Counted from the stretch's first letter, positions 7,292 through 14,392 are shown. The stretch: 17,348 nt of DNA from Porticoccaceae bacterium (GCA_023228865.1 JALOAH010000077.1:1-17348), one strand, 5' to 3'. The notes: generated from the sequence alone by a model not told the origin. A program made the numbers and translations.

Positions 7292-7647
7292 ACCAGAATG
7301 CAGATGATAATCCGCCGGTACCAAAGAGTCTGGATCTAACCGATTCCGAGGTTCGCAGGGCGCTGTTGAATACAGAAACGGCAAAGATTCCCTGGCGAGA
7401 GTTGCAGCGCTATTTTGCTGCGGGTGCCGCTATTGCGGTTGCCGCCGAACTGGATCTGCTCAGTGTTGGTGCCGAAGTGATGGCCGATAACAAAGTGCAG
7501 ATGGAAGGCTGGATCAGCAGTGGCAAGGTGGCGCCGGTCAGCGACCTGCAGGCAGCGGAGTGGTATGATGCCAACGCTCTGATGTGGGCGGTGGTGCTGA
7601 GCCCCTGGGTGTTTGTGCAACCGATTCTCCAGAATCAGCAAAGCTGA
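7288..7647 (+). CDS. DUF2288 family protein
   Basis: The 119-residue product contains the DUF2288 core: VRRALLNTETAKIPWRELQRYFAAGAAIAVAAELDLL, then a VEGW-like MEGWISSGKVAPVSDLQAAEWYDANALMWAVVLSPWVFVQP. Family function is unknown. The protein looks soluble and mostly helical; the alanine-rich 45-60 region is too short and interrupted to call a membrane span. ATG 7288 overlaps the GIY-YIG stop by 4 nt and is the third gene of the sprT operon. A GC-rich hairpin at 7668-7688 follows 20 nt after the stop, closing the operon. Confidence 0.88.
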   Translation: MNQNADDNPPVPKSLDLTDSEVRRALLNTETAKIPWRELQRYFAAGAAIAVAAELDLLSVGAEVMADNKVQMEGWISSGKVAPVSDLQAAEWYDANALMWAVVLSPWVFVQPILQNQQS

Positions 7648-7663
7648 GATTGGCTGCGGCCAT

Positions 7664-7692
7664 AAAAAAGGCGCCGTTGAGGCGCCTTGTTG
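7664..7692. terminator. Hairpin terminator shared by the sprT operon and rmf
   Basis: AAGGCGCC (7668-7675) and GGCGCCTT (7681-7688) form an 8-bp stem with a 5-nt loop. Read on the minus strand it is followed by a run of at least six T (7669 down to 7664), making it a strong intrinsic terminator for rmf. On the plus strand the tail TTGTTG is weaker but may still serve the DUF2288 gene. Confidence 0.85.
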
Positions 7693-7707
7693 ATGACAGG
7701 ATGTAAA

Positions 7708-7914
7708 TTACATCGCAGAAACTTTTTGCTGGCAAGCCTGGGCATTGAATCCCTGCCACTGGTCTTGTCTGCCTTCTCGCCATCCTCGCAGCCATTCCTG
7801 TCCCAGATTCGATTCAGCTTGGTAGGGACACAGACTTTTTGACTTCATGTCGTAACCGGTTTGATAGCCACGGAGGAAAGCACGGTGGGCAGCATCACGT
7901 TTCTGACTTCTCAT
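7708..7914 (-). CDS. rmf: Ribosome modulation factor
   Basis: The 68-residue basic protein has the RMF core: KRDAAHRAFLRGYQTGYDMKSKSLCPYQ and EWLRGWREGRQDQWQG, aligning with E. coli RMF (QKRDRLERAHQRGYQAG...CPYQ...WLGGWREA). RMF binds the 30S subunit near the anti-Shine-Dalgarno region and drives 100S ribosome dimers in stationary phase or stress. The tail after WREG is about 13 residues longer than in E. coli and similar in length to Pseudomonas RMF. ATG 7914 is chosen because AAAGGAG (7924-7930, minus strand) lies 9 nt upstream; an in-frame start at 7959 would place the ribosome site inside the gene. It is divergent from rlmKL and has its own terminator. Confidence 0.93.
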   Translation of the reverse strand: MRSQKRDAAHRAFLRGYQTGYDMKSKSLCPYQAESNLGQEWLRGWREGRQDQWQGFNAQACQQKVSAM

Positions 7915-7965
7915 AAGGCAAAACTCCTTTGAGTTTCTGTTAAACCCATTGCGGGTCAATGAAGT

Positions 7966-7971
7966 AGTATA
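7966..7971 (-). promoter_or_regulatory. Candidate rmf -10 box
   Basis: The minus strand reads TATACT about 52 nt upstream of the rmf ATG. There is no convincing -35 hexamer, which would suit sigma-S use, but the sequence alone cannot decide. Confidence 0.3.
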
Positions 7972-8129
7972 TTGCGACCGGGTGACTGTTATCGCTGGTG
8001 AAGAGTCGATCAGGTATCTGTCTTATCTCTAACTAAGCGGTAGATAGTCAGCCGGCCTTTCAGTTGACCAAATATCGGCAAGGCTGTCGAAGATTTTATC
8101 TTTCTATTGAAGTGATGTTTTAATTCCAT

Positions 8130-10343
8130 TTGGTAATCAAAGTGACACAAAAATTTGCTGGCTGGGCTCAGGCCGCTGATCGAAACCCCAGAGATCAGGA
8201 AATCTTCGTCAATTGCCCCAAAGGCCTGGAGTCGTTATTGCGGGATGAACTCCTTGCCATTGGCGCAGAGTCTGTGCGCGAAACGGTGGCGGGAGTCTAT
8301 GCTTTCGGAAACTTCGAGCTTGCCTACAGGGCTTGCCTGTGGTCGCGCCTGGCAAACCGGGTTCTGCTGCCCCTGGCCAAGTTTGAGGTGGCCTCGGCGG
8401 ATGATCTCTACCAGGGAGTGGGGGCGGTGAACTGGCTCGAGCATATGGGCAGCGCCACCACCTTTGCGGTTGATTTTGTCGGCCATAATGACGCCATTCG
8501 CCACTCTCAGTTCGGCGCTCAGAAAATCAAGGATGCCATTGTCGACCAATTCCAGTCCCGTTTGGGTGAGCGCCCCAGTGTCGATCTCAAAAAACCCAAT
8601 TTGCGCATCAATGCCTATCTCGCCAAAGGGCGGGTTGCGCTGAGTCTCGACCTGTCTGGCGAAAGCCTTCACCGCCGTGGCTACCGCGTTGAAATGGTGC
8701 CTGCGCCCCTCAAGGAAAACCTGGCGGCTGCGCTATTGTTGCGAGCAGGCTGGCCTGAGGTTTGTGCTGGCGGTGGCAGCCTTATCGACCCTCTCTGTGG
8801 CAGTGGCACCTTATTGGTTGAAGCGGCGATGATGGCTGCGGATATTGCGCCGGGGCTGTTGCGCCAGAATTATGGTATTGAGCATTGGCAGCAGTTTAAC
8901 GCTGCTCTCTGGCAGGAGCTGCGGGCAGAGGCTCACAATCGCAGGCGAGCCGGGCTTGAACGGGCGCTGCCGGAAATTCGCGGTTACGATAAAGACAGTC
9001 GCGCCATCGCCGCTGCCGAAGCCAATATTGCCGCCGCAGGCCTGGAAAAAATCGTGCGCGTGTCGGCCAGACCCCTTGCCGCCCTCAAAAAGCCTACCCA
9101 CAAAACATTGACGTGCGGCCTTATTCTCACCAACCCCCCCTACGGGGAGCGCTGGGGAGAAGTGGAGGAGCTGCGCCCCCTTTACCACGAACTCGGCAAA
9201 GTGGCGAAGGCGGAGTTTCCCGGCTGGAAACTGGGGGTTTTTACCGGAAATATGGAGTTGGCTCAGGAATTGCGCCTGCGCTCTGATAAAAGTTACAGTT
9301 TTTTCAATGGTACCATTCAGGCCAAATTGTTTTTGTTTTCCCTGAGAGCGGAAGATAATCCCGGCGAAGACAATGTGCCGTGCCAACGCCAGCTGTCTGA
9401 CAATGAAGCCATGCTGGTTAACAGGTTTGGCAAAAATACCCGCAAGCTGAAACCCTGGTTGAGTCGTTCCGGGGTAACTTGCTACCGACTATACGATAAT
9501 GATTTGCCCGAATATGCCGTGGCCATCGATATTTATGACGGCGCTATTCATGTTCAGGAATATGCCCCGCCGGCAACGGTGGATGCCAACAGGGCGCGGC
9601 AGCGCATGCGGGAAATCCGTCAGGCACTGCTGCATCTTTATCCTCAAAGCCAGGACAAGTTGTTTTTTAAGGAGCGCCGTCGTCAGAGCGGCGATAGCCA
9701 GTATCAGCCGTTAAGTCCGTGGAAACAGAAGGGCAACAGCTTTGTTGTCGCTGAGGGTGCAGCGAAAATAGAAGTGAATTTGAGTGACTATCTCGATTCC
9801 GGCGTATTTCTCGACCACAGACCGGTGCGGGAAATGATCGCGAGGATGGCCAGGGGCAAGCGTTTTCTCAATCTGTTCTGCTATACCGCAGTGGCTACTG
9901 TCCAGGCCGCTCTTGGCGGTGCGGTCAGCAGCCTCAGTGTCGATATGTCCAATACCTATCTGGAATGGGCGCAACGCAATTTTGCCCTCAATGGCTTAAA
10001 TGCAAAGCACCGCACCCTGCGCGCCGATTGCCTTGAATGGCTGGCGAAGAGAGAGGGGCAATACGATTTGATTTTTCTCGATCCGCCCACCTTTTCCAAT
10101 TCCAAAAAAATGGACAATGTCCTTGATGTTCAGCGGGATCATGTCCGTTTGATTGACGACGCCATGGCCATTCTCGCGCCCGGCGGAACGCTGATTTTTT
10201 CCAATAATTTCCGCCGCTTTAAAATGGATGCCTCGGTTGCCGAGCGCTATCAGGTTGAAGATATCACCAGGCAATCCATTCCCCCGGATTTTCAGCGCAA
10301 CCAGAAAATTCACCATTGCTGGTTGATAAAACATGCTCTGTAA
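8130..10343 (+). CDS. rlmL: Bifunctional 23S rRNA methyltransferase RlmKL (m2G2445 / m7G2069)
   Basis: The 737-residue product is the fused gammaproteobacterial enzyme that modifies two guanines in domain V of 23S rRNA. An N-terminal THUMP region (NCPKGLESLLRDEL...GGVYAFG-like, WSRLANRVLLPL) is followed by the RlmL methyltransferase with SAM motif DPLCGSGT (about 220) and catalytic NPPYGERWG (about 335). The RlmK half has FLDHRPVREMI, FLNLFCYTAVATVQAALGGA and DPPTFSNSKKM (about 651). The start is uncertain: there is no ATG before the conserved FVNCPKGLE. TTG 8130 and GTG 8142 are both open and neither has a clear ribosome site; both give about 25 extra residues before the THUMP start compared with E. 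coli. cnoX follows after about 80 nt on the same strand. Confidence 0.94.
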   Translation: MVIKVTQKFAGWAQAADRNPRDQEIFVNCPKGLESLLRDELLAIGAESVRETVAGVYAFGNFELAYRACLWSRLANRVLLPLAKFEVASADDLYQGVGAVNWLEHMGSATTFAVDFVGHNDAIRHSQFGAQKIKDAIVDQFQSRLGERPSVDLKKPNLRINAYLAKGRVALSLDLSGESLHRRGYRVEMVPAPLKENLAAALLLRAGWPEVCAGGGSLIDPLCGSGTLLVEAAMMAADIAPGLLRQNYGIEHWQQFNAALWQELRAEAHNRRRAGLERALPEIRGYDKDSRAIAAAEANIAAAGLEKIVRVSARPLAALKKPTHKTLTCGLILTNPPYGERWGEVEELRPLYHELGKVAKAEFPGWKLGVFTGNMELAQELRLRSDKSYSFFNGTIQAKLFLFSLRAEDNPGEDNVPCQRQLSDNEAMLVNRFGKNTRKLKPWLSRSGVTCYRLYDNDLPEYAVAIDIYDGAIHVQEYAPPATVDANRARQRMREIRQALLHLYPQSQDKLFFKERRRQSGDSQYQPLSPWKQKGNSFVVAEGAAKIEVNLSDYLDSGVFLDHRPVREMIARMARGKRFLNLFCYTAVATVQAALGGAVSSLSVDMSNTYLEWAQRNFALNGLNAKHRTLRADCLEWLAKREGQYDLIFLDPPTFSNSKKMDNVLDVQRDHVRLIDDAMAILAPGGTLIFSNNFRRFKMDASVAERYQVEDITRQSIPPDFQRNQKIHHCWLIKHAL

Positions 10344-10412
10344 TCAATCAGGTGCACCTTGCAATGGCGTAGCAGCGCCCCCAATTATTTACCACTTTTC
10401 ATCACCTTTGCC

Positions 10413-10417
10413 GGAGG
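10413..10417 (+). promoter_or_regulatory. Shine-Dalgarno deciding the cnoX start
   Basis: GGAGG lies 7 nt before ATG 10425. It rules out the in-frame upstream start at 10359, which would place this site inside the coding region. Confidence 0.75.
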
Positions 10418-10424
10418 CACGGCC

Positions 10425-11279
10425 ATGAACGTTAATGTTGTCGATATCAGTTACGAAAATGCCCAACAGTATTTGATCGATGAATCCATGGTTCGCCCCG
10501 TGCTTGTCGATTTTTGGGCGGACTGGTGCGCCCCCTGCAAGGTGTTGATGCCGCTGCTTGACAGGCTGGCGGGTGAATACCAGGGCGACTTTCTCCTCGC
10601 CAAGGTGAATGCCGACAATCTCGCCGATATCGCTGCTCAGTTTGGCGTGCGCAGCCTGCCCACGGTGGTGTTGATGAAAGAAGGTCAGCCCATCGATGCA
10701 TTTCAGGGAGCCTTGCCGGAACAGGATATTCGCAAATTCCTCGACAAACATTTGCCCAAGCCCTGGGAGAAGAAGCTCGCCGCTGCTCAGGCCAGAATAG
10801 AGGCGGGGGAGCTTGAAACTGCCCAGGCGTTGATTCGCGAGGCCTATGCAGAATCTTGCCAGCATCCCAAGGTGGGGCTTGTGCTGGCCAAGCTCTGTCT
10901 GCAGCTGCACCAAATGGCGGAGGCGAGAACGATTCTTGCCGTTATTCCCCTGAAAGATCAGGATAGTCTCTACAAACAATTGCTGGCTCAGCTGGAATTA
11001 ATGGAGGAATCGGCAAAAACCCCTGAAATTCGTGAGCTGGAAGAAAGGCTCAATCAGGAGCCCGACAACCTCGAAATCGCCTATGAGTTGGGGGTTCAGT
11101 TCAGCCAGAATAATTACCACCGCGAAGCGTTGGAGCTTCTTTATACGGTGCTCAGGGAAGACCGCAATTTTCGCGACGGCGGCGCACGAAAAATTTATCT
11201 GGATATTCTCGCCACCCTGGGCAAGGGCAATCCTCTGGCCATTGAATTTCAGCGCAAAATCTATACGCTTTTATACTGA
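10425..11279 (+). CDS. cnoX: Chaperedoxin CnoX (YbbN-like thioredoxin with TPR domain)
   Basis: The 284-residue protein has an N-terminal thioredoxin domain (about 1-110), with VLVDFWADWCAPCK (Cys35, Cys38) and the cis-Pro element VRSLPTVVLM, followed by a helical TPR-type C-terminal half (about 115-284; EKKLAAAQARIEAGELETAQALIREAY, LEERLNQEPDNLEIAYELGVQFSQNNYHREALELLY). This is the CnoX/YbbN architecture: a holdase that protects proteins from oxidative aggregation and passes them to GroEL/DnaK. E. coli CnoX has SQHC and no thioredoxin activity; this one keeps both cysteines, so thioredoxin activity is expected, as in Caulobacter CnoX. The final residues (TLLY) match the conserved C-terminus thought to contact GroEL. 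The YqfO-like gene follows after 18 nt. Confidence 0.93.
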   Translation: MNVNVVDISYENAQQYLIDESMVRPVLVDFWADWCAPCKVLMPLLDRLAGEYQGDFLLAKVNADNLADIAAQFGVRSLPTVVLMKEGQPIDAFQGALPEQDIRKFLDKHLPKPWEKKLAAAQARIEAGELETAQALIREAYAESCQHPKVGLVLAKLCLQLHQMAEARTILAVIPLKDQDSLYKQLLAQLELMEESAKTPEIRELEERLNQEPDNLEIAYELGVQFSQNNYHREALELLYTVLREDRNFRDGGARKIYLDILATLGKGNPLAIEFQRKIYTLLY

Positions 11280-11297
11280 CAAACACGCGATACAGCT

Positions 11298-11609
11298 ATG
11301 TACAAACTTTGTTTTTATGTGCCGGAAAGCCATGTCGAGATCGTAAAAGAAGCGGTTTTTGATGTCGGCGCTGGGTGTATAGGTGACTATGACCGCTGCT
11401 GCTGGCAGGTTTTGGGCCAGGGGCAGTTCAGGCCCATGGAAGGTAGCAATCCTTTCCTGGGCAATCAGGGGCGTATCGAGCAGGTCAATGAATACAAAGT
11501 GGAAATGGTTTGTGAAGACCATCTTATTGAGGCGGCGGTAGAGGCGCTGATTAATGCCCACCCCTACGAAGAACCGGCCTATCAGGTCGTAGTGCTGGAG
11601 GATTTTTAG
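11298..11609 (+). CDS. YqfO / NIF3-insert-like protein (COG3323 type)
   Basis: The 103-residue product opens MYKLCFYVPESHVEIVKEAVFDVGAGCIGDYDRCCWQVLGQGQFRP and ends in ALINAHPYEEPAYQVVVLEDF. These match the stand-alone relatives of the domain inserted in YqfO-type NIF3 proteins, a CutA/PII-like alpha-beta fold. The function of stand-alone members is not established; annotations such as NGG1p-interacting factor are inherited names. HPYEEPAY is the strongest signature. It is probably cotranscribed with cnoX, although the ribosome site before ATG 11298 is weak. A 12-bp palindrome lies 10 nt after the stop. Confidence 0.85.
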   Translation: MYKLCFYVPESHVEIVKEAVFDVGAGCIGDYDRCCWQVLGQGQFRPMEGSNPFLGNQGRIEQVNEYKVEMVCEDHLIEAAVEALINAHPYEEPAYQVVVLEDF

Positions 11610-11656
11610 TTTTCCAGCAACAAATTTGTTTAGAGTGGCATGACGCTATTTAGTCG

Positions 11657-11684
11657 TTGACAACAGCACGAATGTCTATAGAAT
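11657..11684 (+). promoter_or_regulatory. Strong sigma-70 promoter of the cold-shock gene
   Basis: A perfect TTGACA (11657-11662) is followed after 16 nt by TAGAAT (11679-11684), five of six matches to the -10 consensus. Transcription would begin near 11691, giving a leader of about 185 nt before the ATG at 11876. A long leader behind a strong promoter is the known layout of cold-inducible csp genes. Confidence 0.7.
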
Positions 11685-11750
11685 GACTTTAGCTTGAAAG
11701 AATGTCTAATATTTATTCGCATCACTTCGAAGTTATTAAAAGCTGGCCTT

Positions 11751-11803
11751 TCTGTAGTTTGATAGTCTGTATTTTGATAGTACCTCGTTCTGTAGTTTAT
11801 AAG
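11751..11803 (+). repeat. Three 15-nt repeats in the cold-shock leader
   Basis: TCTGTAGTTTGATAG (11751-11765), TCTGTATTTTGATAG (11766-11780) and TCTGTAGTTTATAAG (11789-11803). The first two are directly adjacent and differ by one base; the third follows an 8-nt gap. All fall inside the predicted 5' leader. A hairpin GAGCC-AAAT-GGCTC follows at 11819-11832. No obvious copy of the E. coli cspA cold box is present. Confidence 0.8.
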
Positions 11804-11875
11804 TAACAGCCTGATTTCGAGCCAAATGGCTCTCTTGCAGGGCTACTTTTACTCTTAAATTTATAGAATACTATT

Positions 11876-12085
11876 ATGTCAAATACAGTTACCGGAACCG
11901 TTAAGTGGTTCAACGAATCTAAAGGCTTTGGTTTTATCGAGCAGGAGTCTGGCCCAGACGTTTTTGCTCATTTCAGCGCTATCGTTAGCTCTGGCTTTAA
12001 AACTCTCGCTGAAGGCCAAAAAGTACAGTTTACTGTGACCAATGGTCAAAAAGGCCCACAGGCTGAGAATATCGTACCTCTCTAA
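11876..12085 (+). CDS. Cold-shock domain protein (CspA family)
   Basis: The 69-residue product is a single cold-shock domain with [17 protein letters not shown] (RNP1 KGFGFI at about 16-21) and DVFAHFSAI (RNP2, about 28-36), ending [10 protein letters not shown]. These proteins bind single-stranded RNA/DNA and melt RNA structure; which paralogue this is cannot be fixed from sequence. There is no Shine-Dalgarno sequence in the 30 nt before ATG 11876, which is A/T-rich, so initiation may rely on S1-type binding to an unstructured leader. A long leader with repeats suggests post-transcriptional temperature control. A strong terminator follows at 12155-12187. Confidence 0.95.
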   Translation: MSNTVTGTVKWFNESKGFGFIEQESGPDVFAHFSAIVSSGFKTLAEGQKVQFTVTNGQKGPQAENIVPL

Positions 12086-12154
12086 AGATTTGTCGCGGCG
12101 TTACCCTGTCATTTTCATGTCGGAGTAACTCCGGGTTTACCCTAGCGAATCTTG

Positions 12155-12187
12155 AAAAAGACAAGGCGTTTCGTCTTGTCTTTTTTT
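12155..12187. terminator. Bidirectional intrinsic terminator between csp and the rhomboid gene
   Basis: AAGACAAG and CTTGTCTT pair around an inner CG-TTT-CG with one G-T wobble, giving an 11-bp stem with a three-base loop. It is followed by T7 on the plus strand and by a T5 run on the minus strand, so it can serve both convergent genes. A smaller hairpin, CGGAG-TAA-CTCCG, lies upstream at 12121-12133. Confidence 0.92.
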
Positions 12188-12221
12188 ATGGGTGTATGCC
12201 GCCGTTCTGTCCCTTTGGTTT

Positions 12222-12827
12222 TCAATTGAGGGGCAGTTTTGCCAGCTGGGCGAAGAATCGCGGCAACAATCTGGGTTCGAGGAAAAGTAGGAAGCCAATA
12301 CCCCAGGCCGCTCCCCAGAGGTGGGCGCTGTGATTGATGTTGTCACGCCCCCTGCGATCTCCCCATAGCGAATAGGCAACATAAACAACGGCGAAAACAA
12401 TCGCGGGTACGGGAATAAACATGACAAACAGCATCGACCAGGGCTGAATAAGAATATAGCCAAACAATACCGCAGACACTGCTCCAGACGCACCGAGACT
12501 GCGGTAATTCATATCCCTGGCGTGGCGCAGATGGCTGGGAAGAATTGCCGCCACTATGCCAACCACATAAAAAAGTGCAAAGCCGCCATAGCCAATTCTG
12601 GCTACAAGCACCTGCTCCATAAAGCGGCCAAAAAAATACAGTGTAATCATATTAAAGAGCAGGTGGTTGCCATCAGCATGAATAAAACCATGGCTGACCA
12701 TGCGCCACCATTGCCCTCCCATCACCGAGGGGCCGTGATAGATCAACTGATTAAGTAGTCGAGGCCTTTGCCAGGCGGCATAGGAGGTGACGGCGGTAAT
12801 GATAATAATGATCAGAGTGATAGACAT
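12222..12827 (-). CDS. Rhomboid family intramembrane serine protease
   Basis: The 201-residue protein has about six hydrophobic segments and the catalytic dyad of rhomboids: Ser114 in GASGAVSAVLFG (TM4) and His169 in NHSAHLWGAAWG (TM6). Supporting residues are Trp41-Arg42 in the L1 loop (WWRMVSHGFIH) and His55/Asn59 in HLLFNMITLYFFG, which stabilise the oxyanion hole in GlpG. It lacks the cytoplasmic N-terminal domain of E. coli GlpG, placing it with the short bacterial rhomboids; the substrate is unknown. The first 19 residues form the first membrane span. No clear ribosome site precedes ATG 12827. It shares a terminator with convergent csp. Confidence 0.93.
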   Translation of the reverse strand: MSITLIIIIITAVTSYAAWQRPRLLNQLIYHGPSVMGGQWWRMVSHGFIHADGNHLLFNMITLYFFGRFMEQVLVARIGYGGFALFYVVGIVAAILPSHLRHARDMNYRSLGASGAVSAVLFGYILIQPWSMLFVMFIPVPAIVFAVVYVAYSLWGDRRGRDNINHSAHLWGAAWGIGFLLFLEPRLLPRFFAQLAKLPLN

Positions 12828-13213
12828 AGTGAAGAATTTTGCTGCAGCAGTGAACTGAGACTACAGTTTACACTGACTCGCCGCGCCTGCGGGAGATCCG
12901 GTCCTTAAACCTCAGAGTCGCGGCGTCGAGAAAAAACGCAAAAGCCGCCAATAGGTTTCGCGCTGGATTCCATAAGGAAAGAATCCCGCCCCCAGTGCTT
13001 ATTTTCAACGATGAAATGATTTTTTCGTGAAGGGGAACCCCGCGCCGTTTTTTTACAGTATCAATCGCTTGACAATAATAGGCGCATAGGTTTGACTTGG
13101 TTCAAAGAAGCTGCTGAAAGTGCGGGCAAGGTTGAGCGTTTTTCCCAGGCACTACTGCTTGCTTCCAGAAGTTGATTCACCTTGACCATAAGAATTAATA
13201 CAGAGGTATAGTT
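12828..13213. other. 386-nt divergent intergenic region
   Basis: There is no credible open reading frame here. It separates the rhomboid gene from the Yip1-family gene. Visible elements are a 7-bp inverted repeat CGCCGCG / CGCGGCG (12879-12885 and 12919-12925), a GGGG-AA-CCCC inverted repeat at 13032-13041 flanked by T-runs, a TTGACA at 13069-13074 without a matching -10, and GAGG at 13203-13206 as ribosome site for the next gene. No RNA gene was recognised. Confidence 0.5.
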
Positions 13214-13813
13214 ATGTTTGGGCATATGTTTGGCGTTTTGTTCAACCCTGACAATGAGTGGCAGCGAATGGCTGCGCTCTCCGACAAGGAAATTAAAAAA
13301 CTGCTACCTTTCCCCATTGTGATGGCGCTCCTGCCCGCAATTGCATTTTACATCGGCACCACTCAAACAGGTTGGTCAATACTGGGCGATGATGTCACAC
13401 GAATAACACCGGAAAGCGCCATCCCCATTTCGGTGCTCTTTTACGCCGCCATCATAGGAGCGATAATTTACATTGGCTGGATGATTCACTGGATGTCTGC
13501 AACCTATGATGCCGACTCATTCGTCATTAAAGGCGTTGTGCTGATGGGGTACGCCTGCACGCCAATTTTTCTCGCCGGACTTGCCGCCCTTTATCCCGTG
13601 TGGTGGTTTGATATTCTTTTGGCCACTGCGGCCTGCGGTTACGCCATACGGCTGGTCTATCTCGGGGTGCCGACGATGATGAAGGTTCCCGGCGACAGGG
13701 GATTTCTCTATGCCAGTGCCGTATTTTTGATCGCCTTGGTCTATGTGGTTCTTATCCTGGTAGCCACGGTTATTTTGTGGGAGTATGTGGCAACCCCTGT
13801 ATTCGTCGACTGA
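13214..13813 (+). CDS. Yip1 family inner-membrane protein
   Basis: The 199-residue protein begins with a family-typical FGHMFGVLFNPDNEWQRMA (membrane proteins of this family have a P..EW or P..TW motif before the first span). It then shows about five hydrophobic segments near 33-47, 73-93, 108-128, 130-150 and 165-190. The loop YLGVPTMMKVPGDRGFLYASAV is the conserved Yip1-domain element. The function of bacterial members is unknown. GAGG 7 nt before ATG 13214 supports the start. A strong terminator 20 nt after the stop separates it from gloA. Confidence 0.85.
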   Translation: MFGHMFGVLFNPDNEWQRMAALSDKEIKKLLPFPIVMALLPAIAFYIGTTQTGWSILGDDVTRITPESAIPISVLFYAAIIGAIIYIGWMIHWMSATYDADSFVIKGVVLMGYACTPIFLAGLAALYPVWWFDILLATAACGYAIRLVYLGVPTMMKVPGDRGFLYASAVFLIALVYVVLILVATVILWEYVATPVFVD

Positions 13814-13833
13814 CAGACTTTGATCAGTGACCG

Positions 13834-13862
13834 AGCCGGGCGGGAAACTGCCCGGCTTTTTT
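13834..13862 (+). terminator. Intrinsic terminator after the Yip1-family gene
   Basis: AGCCGGGC (13834-13841) and GCCCGGCT (13850-13857) form a perfect 8-bp GC-rich stem with an 8-nt loop, followed by T6 at 13857-13862. Confidence 0.93.
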
Positions 13863-13900
13863 GTGGCGCCATGACCGTTAGTGATTGAGGAGATTATGTG

Positions 13901-14290
13901 ATGCGAATTCTTCACACCATGTTGCGTGTTGGCAATCTCGATAAAGCCATTGGTTTTTATCGCGACGTTCTCGGCATGCGCTTGCTGAGAAAAAGTGATT
14001 ACCCTGAAGGTCGTTTCACTCTCGCCTTTCTCGGCTACGGTGCCGAGCAGGACACGGCAGTACTGGAGCTCACCCATAATTGGGATACGGATCACTACGA
14101 CCTTGGCAATGCCTATGGCCATATCGCCATAGGTGTCGAGGACATCTATGCCAGCTGCGAGCGAATCCGTGGTGCCGGTGGCAAGGTGGTGCGCGAACCC
14201 GGCGCCATGAAACACGGCACAACAGTAATCGCTTTTGTCGAAGACCCCGATGGCTACAAGATCGAGTTGATAGAAACCAAGACACAATAA
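13901..14290 (+). CDS. gloA: Lactoylglutathione lyase (glyoxalase I)
   Basis: The 129-residue enzyme isomerises the methylglyoxal-glutathione hemithioacetal to S-lactoylglutathione, the first step of methylglyoxal detoxification. [20 protein letters not shown]...[18 protein letters not shown] and [19 protein letters not shown] match E. coli GloA throughout. The four metal ligands fall at the same numbers: His5, Glu56, His74 and Glu122. The short form without the loop insertions of the Zn-type enzymes predicts Ni2+/Co2+ activation. ATG 13901 is chosen over the adjacent GTG 13898 because GAGGAG (13887-13892) is 8 nt from the former and the family starts MR.LHTMLRV. It is convergent with bamD. 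Confidence 0.96.
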   Translation: MRILHTMLRVGNLDKAIGFYRDVLGMRLLRKSDYPEGRFTLAFLGYGAEQDTAVLELTHNWDTDHYDLGNAYGHIAIGVEDIYASCERIRGAGGKVVREPGAMKHGTTVIAFVEDPDGYKIELIETKTQ

Positions 14291-14319
14291 AAAATGCCGG
14301 GACGCCCGCCGCCCCGGCA
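14289..14319 (-). terminator. Intrinsic terminator downstream of bamD
   Basis: TGCCGGG (14295-14301) and CCCGGCA (14313-14319) form a 7-bp stem. Read on the minus strand it is followed by T6 (14294-14289), which fits a bamD terminator about 90 nt after its stop. The A-run overlaps the gloA stop codon. Confidence 0.8.
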
Positions 14320-14392
14320 CTCACTGGTATTGTGTTGCCCCGGCACTGACCGCTGTGGCCGGGAAAGTCCTTTTCGGCGTGCGCGACGCCGA
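14311..14392. repeat. Direct repeat and extra hairpin in the gloA/bamD junction
   Basis: GCCCCGGCACT occurs twice, at 14311-14321 and 14337-14347. Nearer to bamD, TCGGCGT and ACGCCGA (14374-14380 and 14386-14392) form a perfect 7-bp stem with a GCGCG loop but without a T-run on either strand. Confidence 0.6.

Noticed and set aside
7915..7959. N-terminal extension of rmf
   Set aside because: The extra 15 codons contain the good ribosome site AAAGGAG and are not present in RMF homologues.
10359..10424. N-terminal extension of cnoX
   Set aside because: GGAGG before ATG 10425 and alignment with the thioredoxin fold place the start there.
13069..13097. TTGACA at 13069 and TTGACT at 13092 as promoters for the Yip1-family gene
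   Set aside because: Neither has an acceptable -10 hexamer at 15-19 nt spacing.
13517..14320. 267-codon minus-strand open frame across the Yip1-family gene and gloA
   Set aside because: It spans two well-supported plus-strand genes and a strong terminator; its predicted protein is not family-like.
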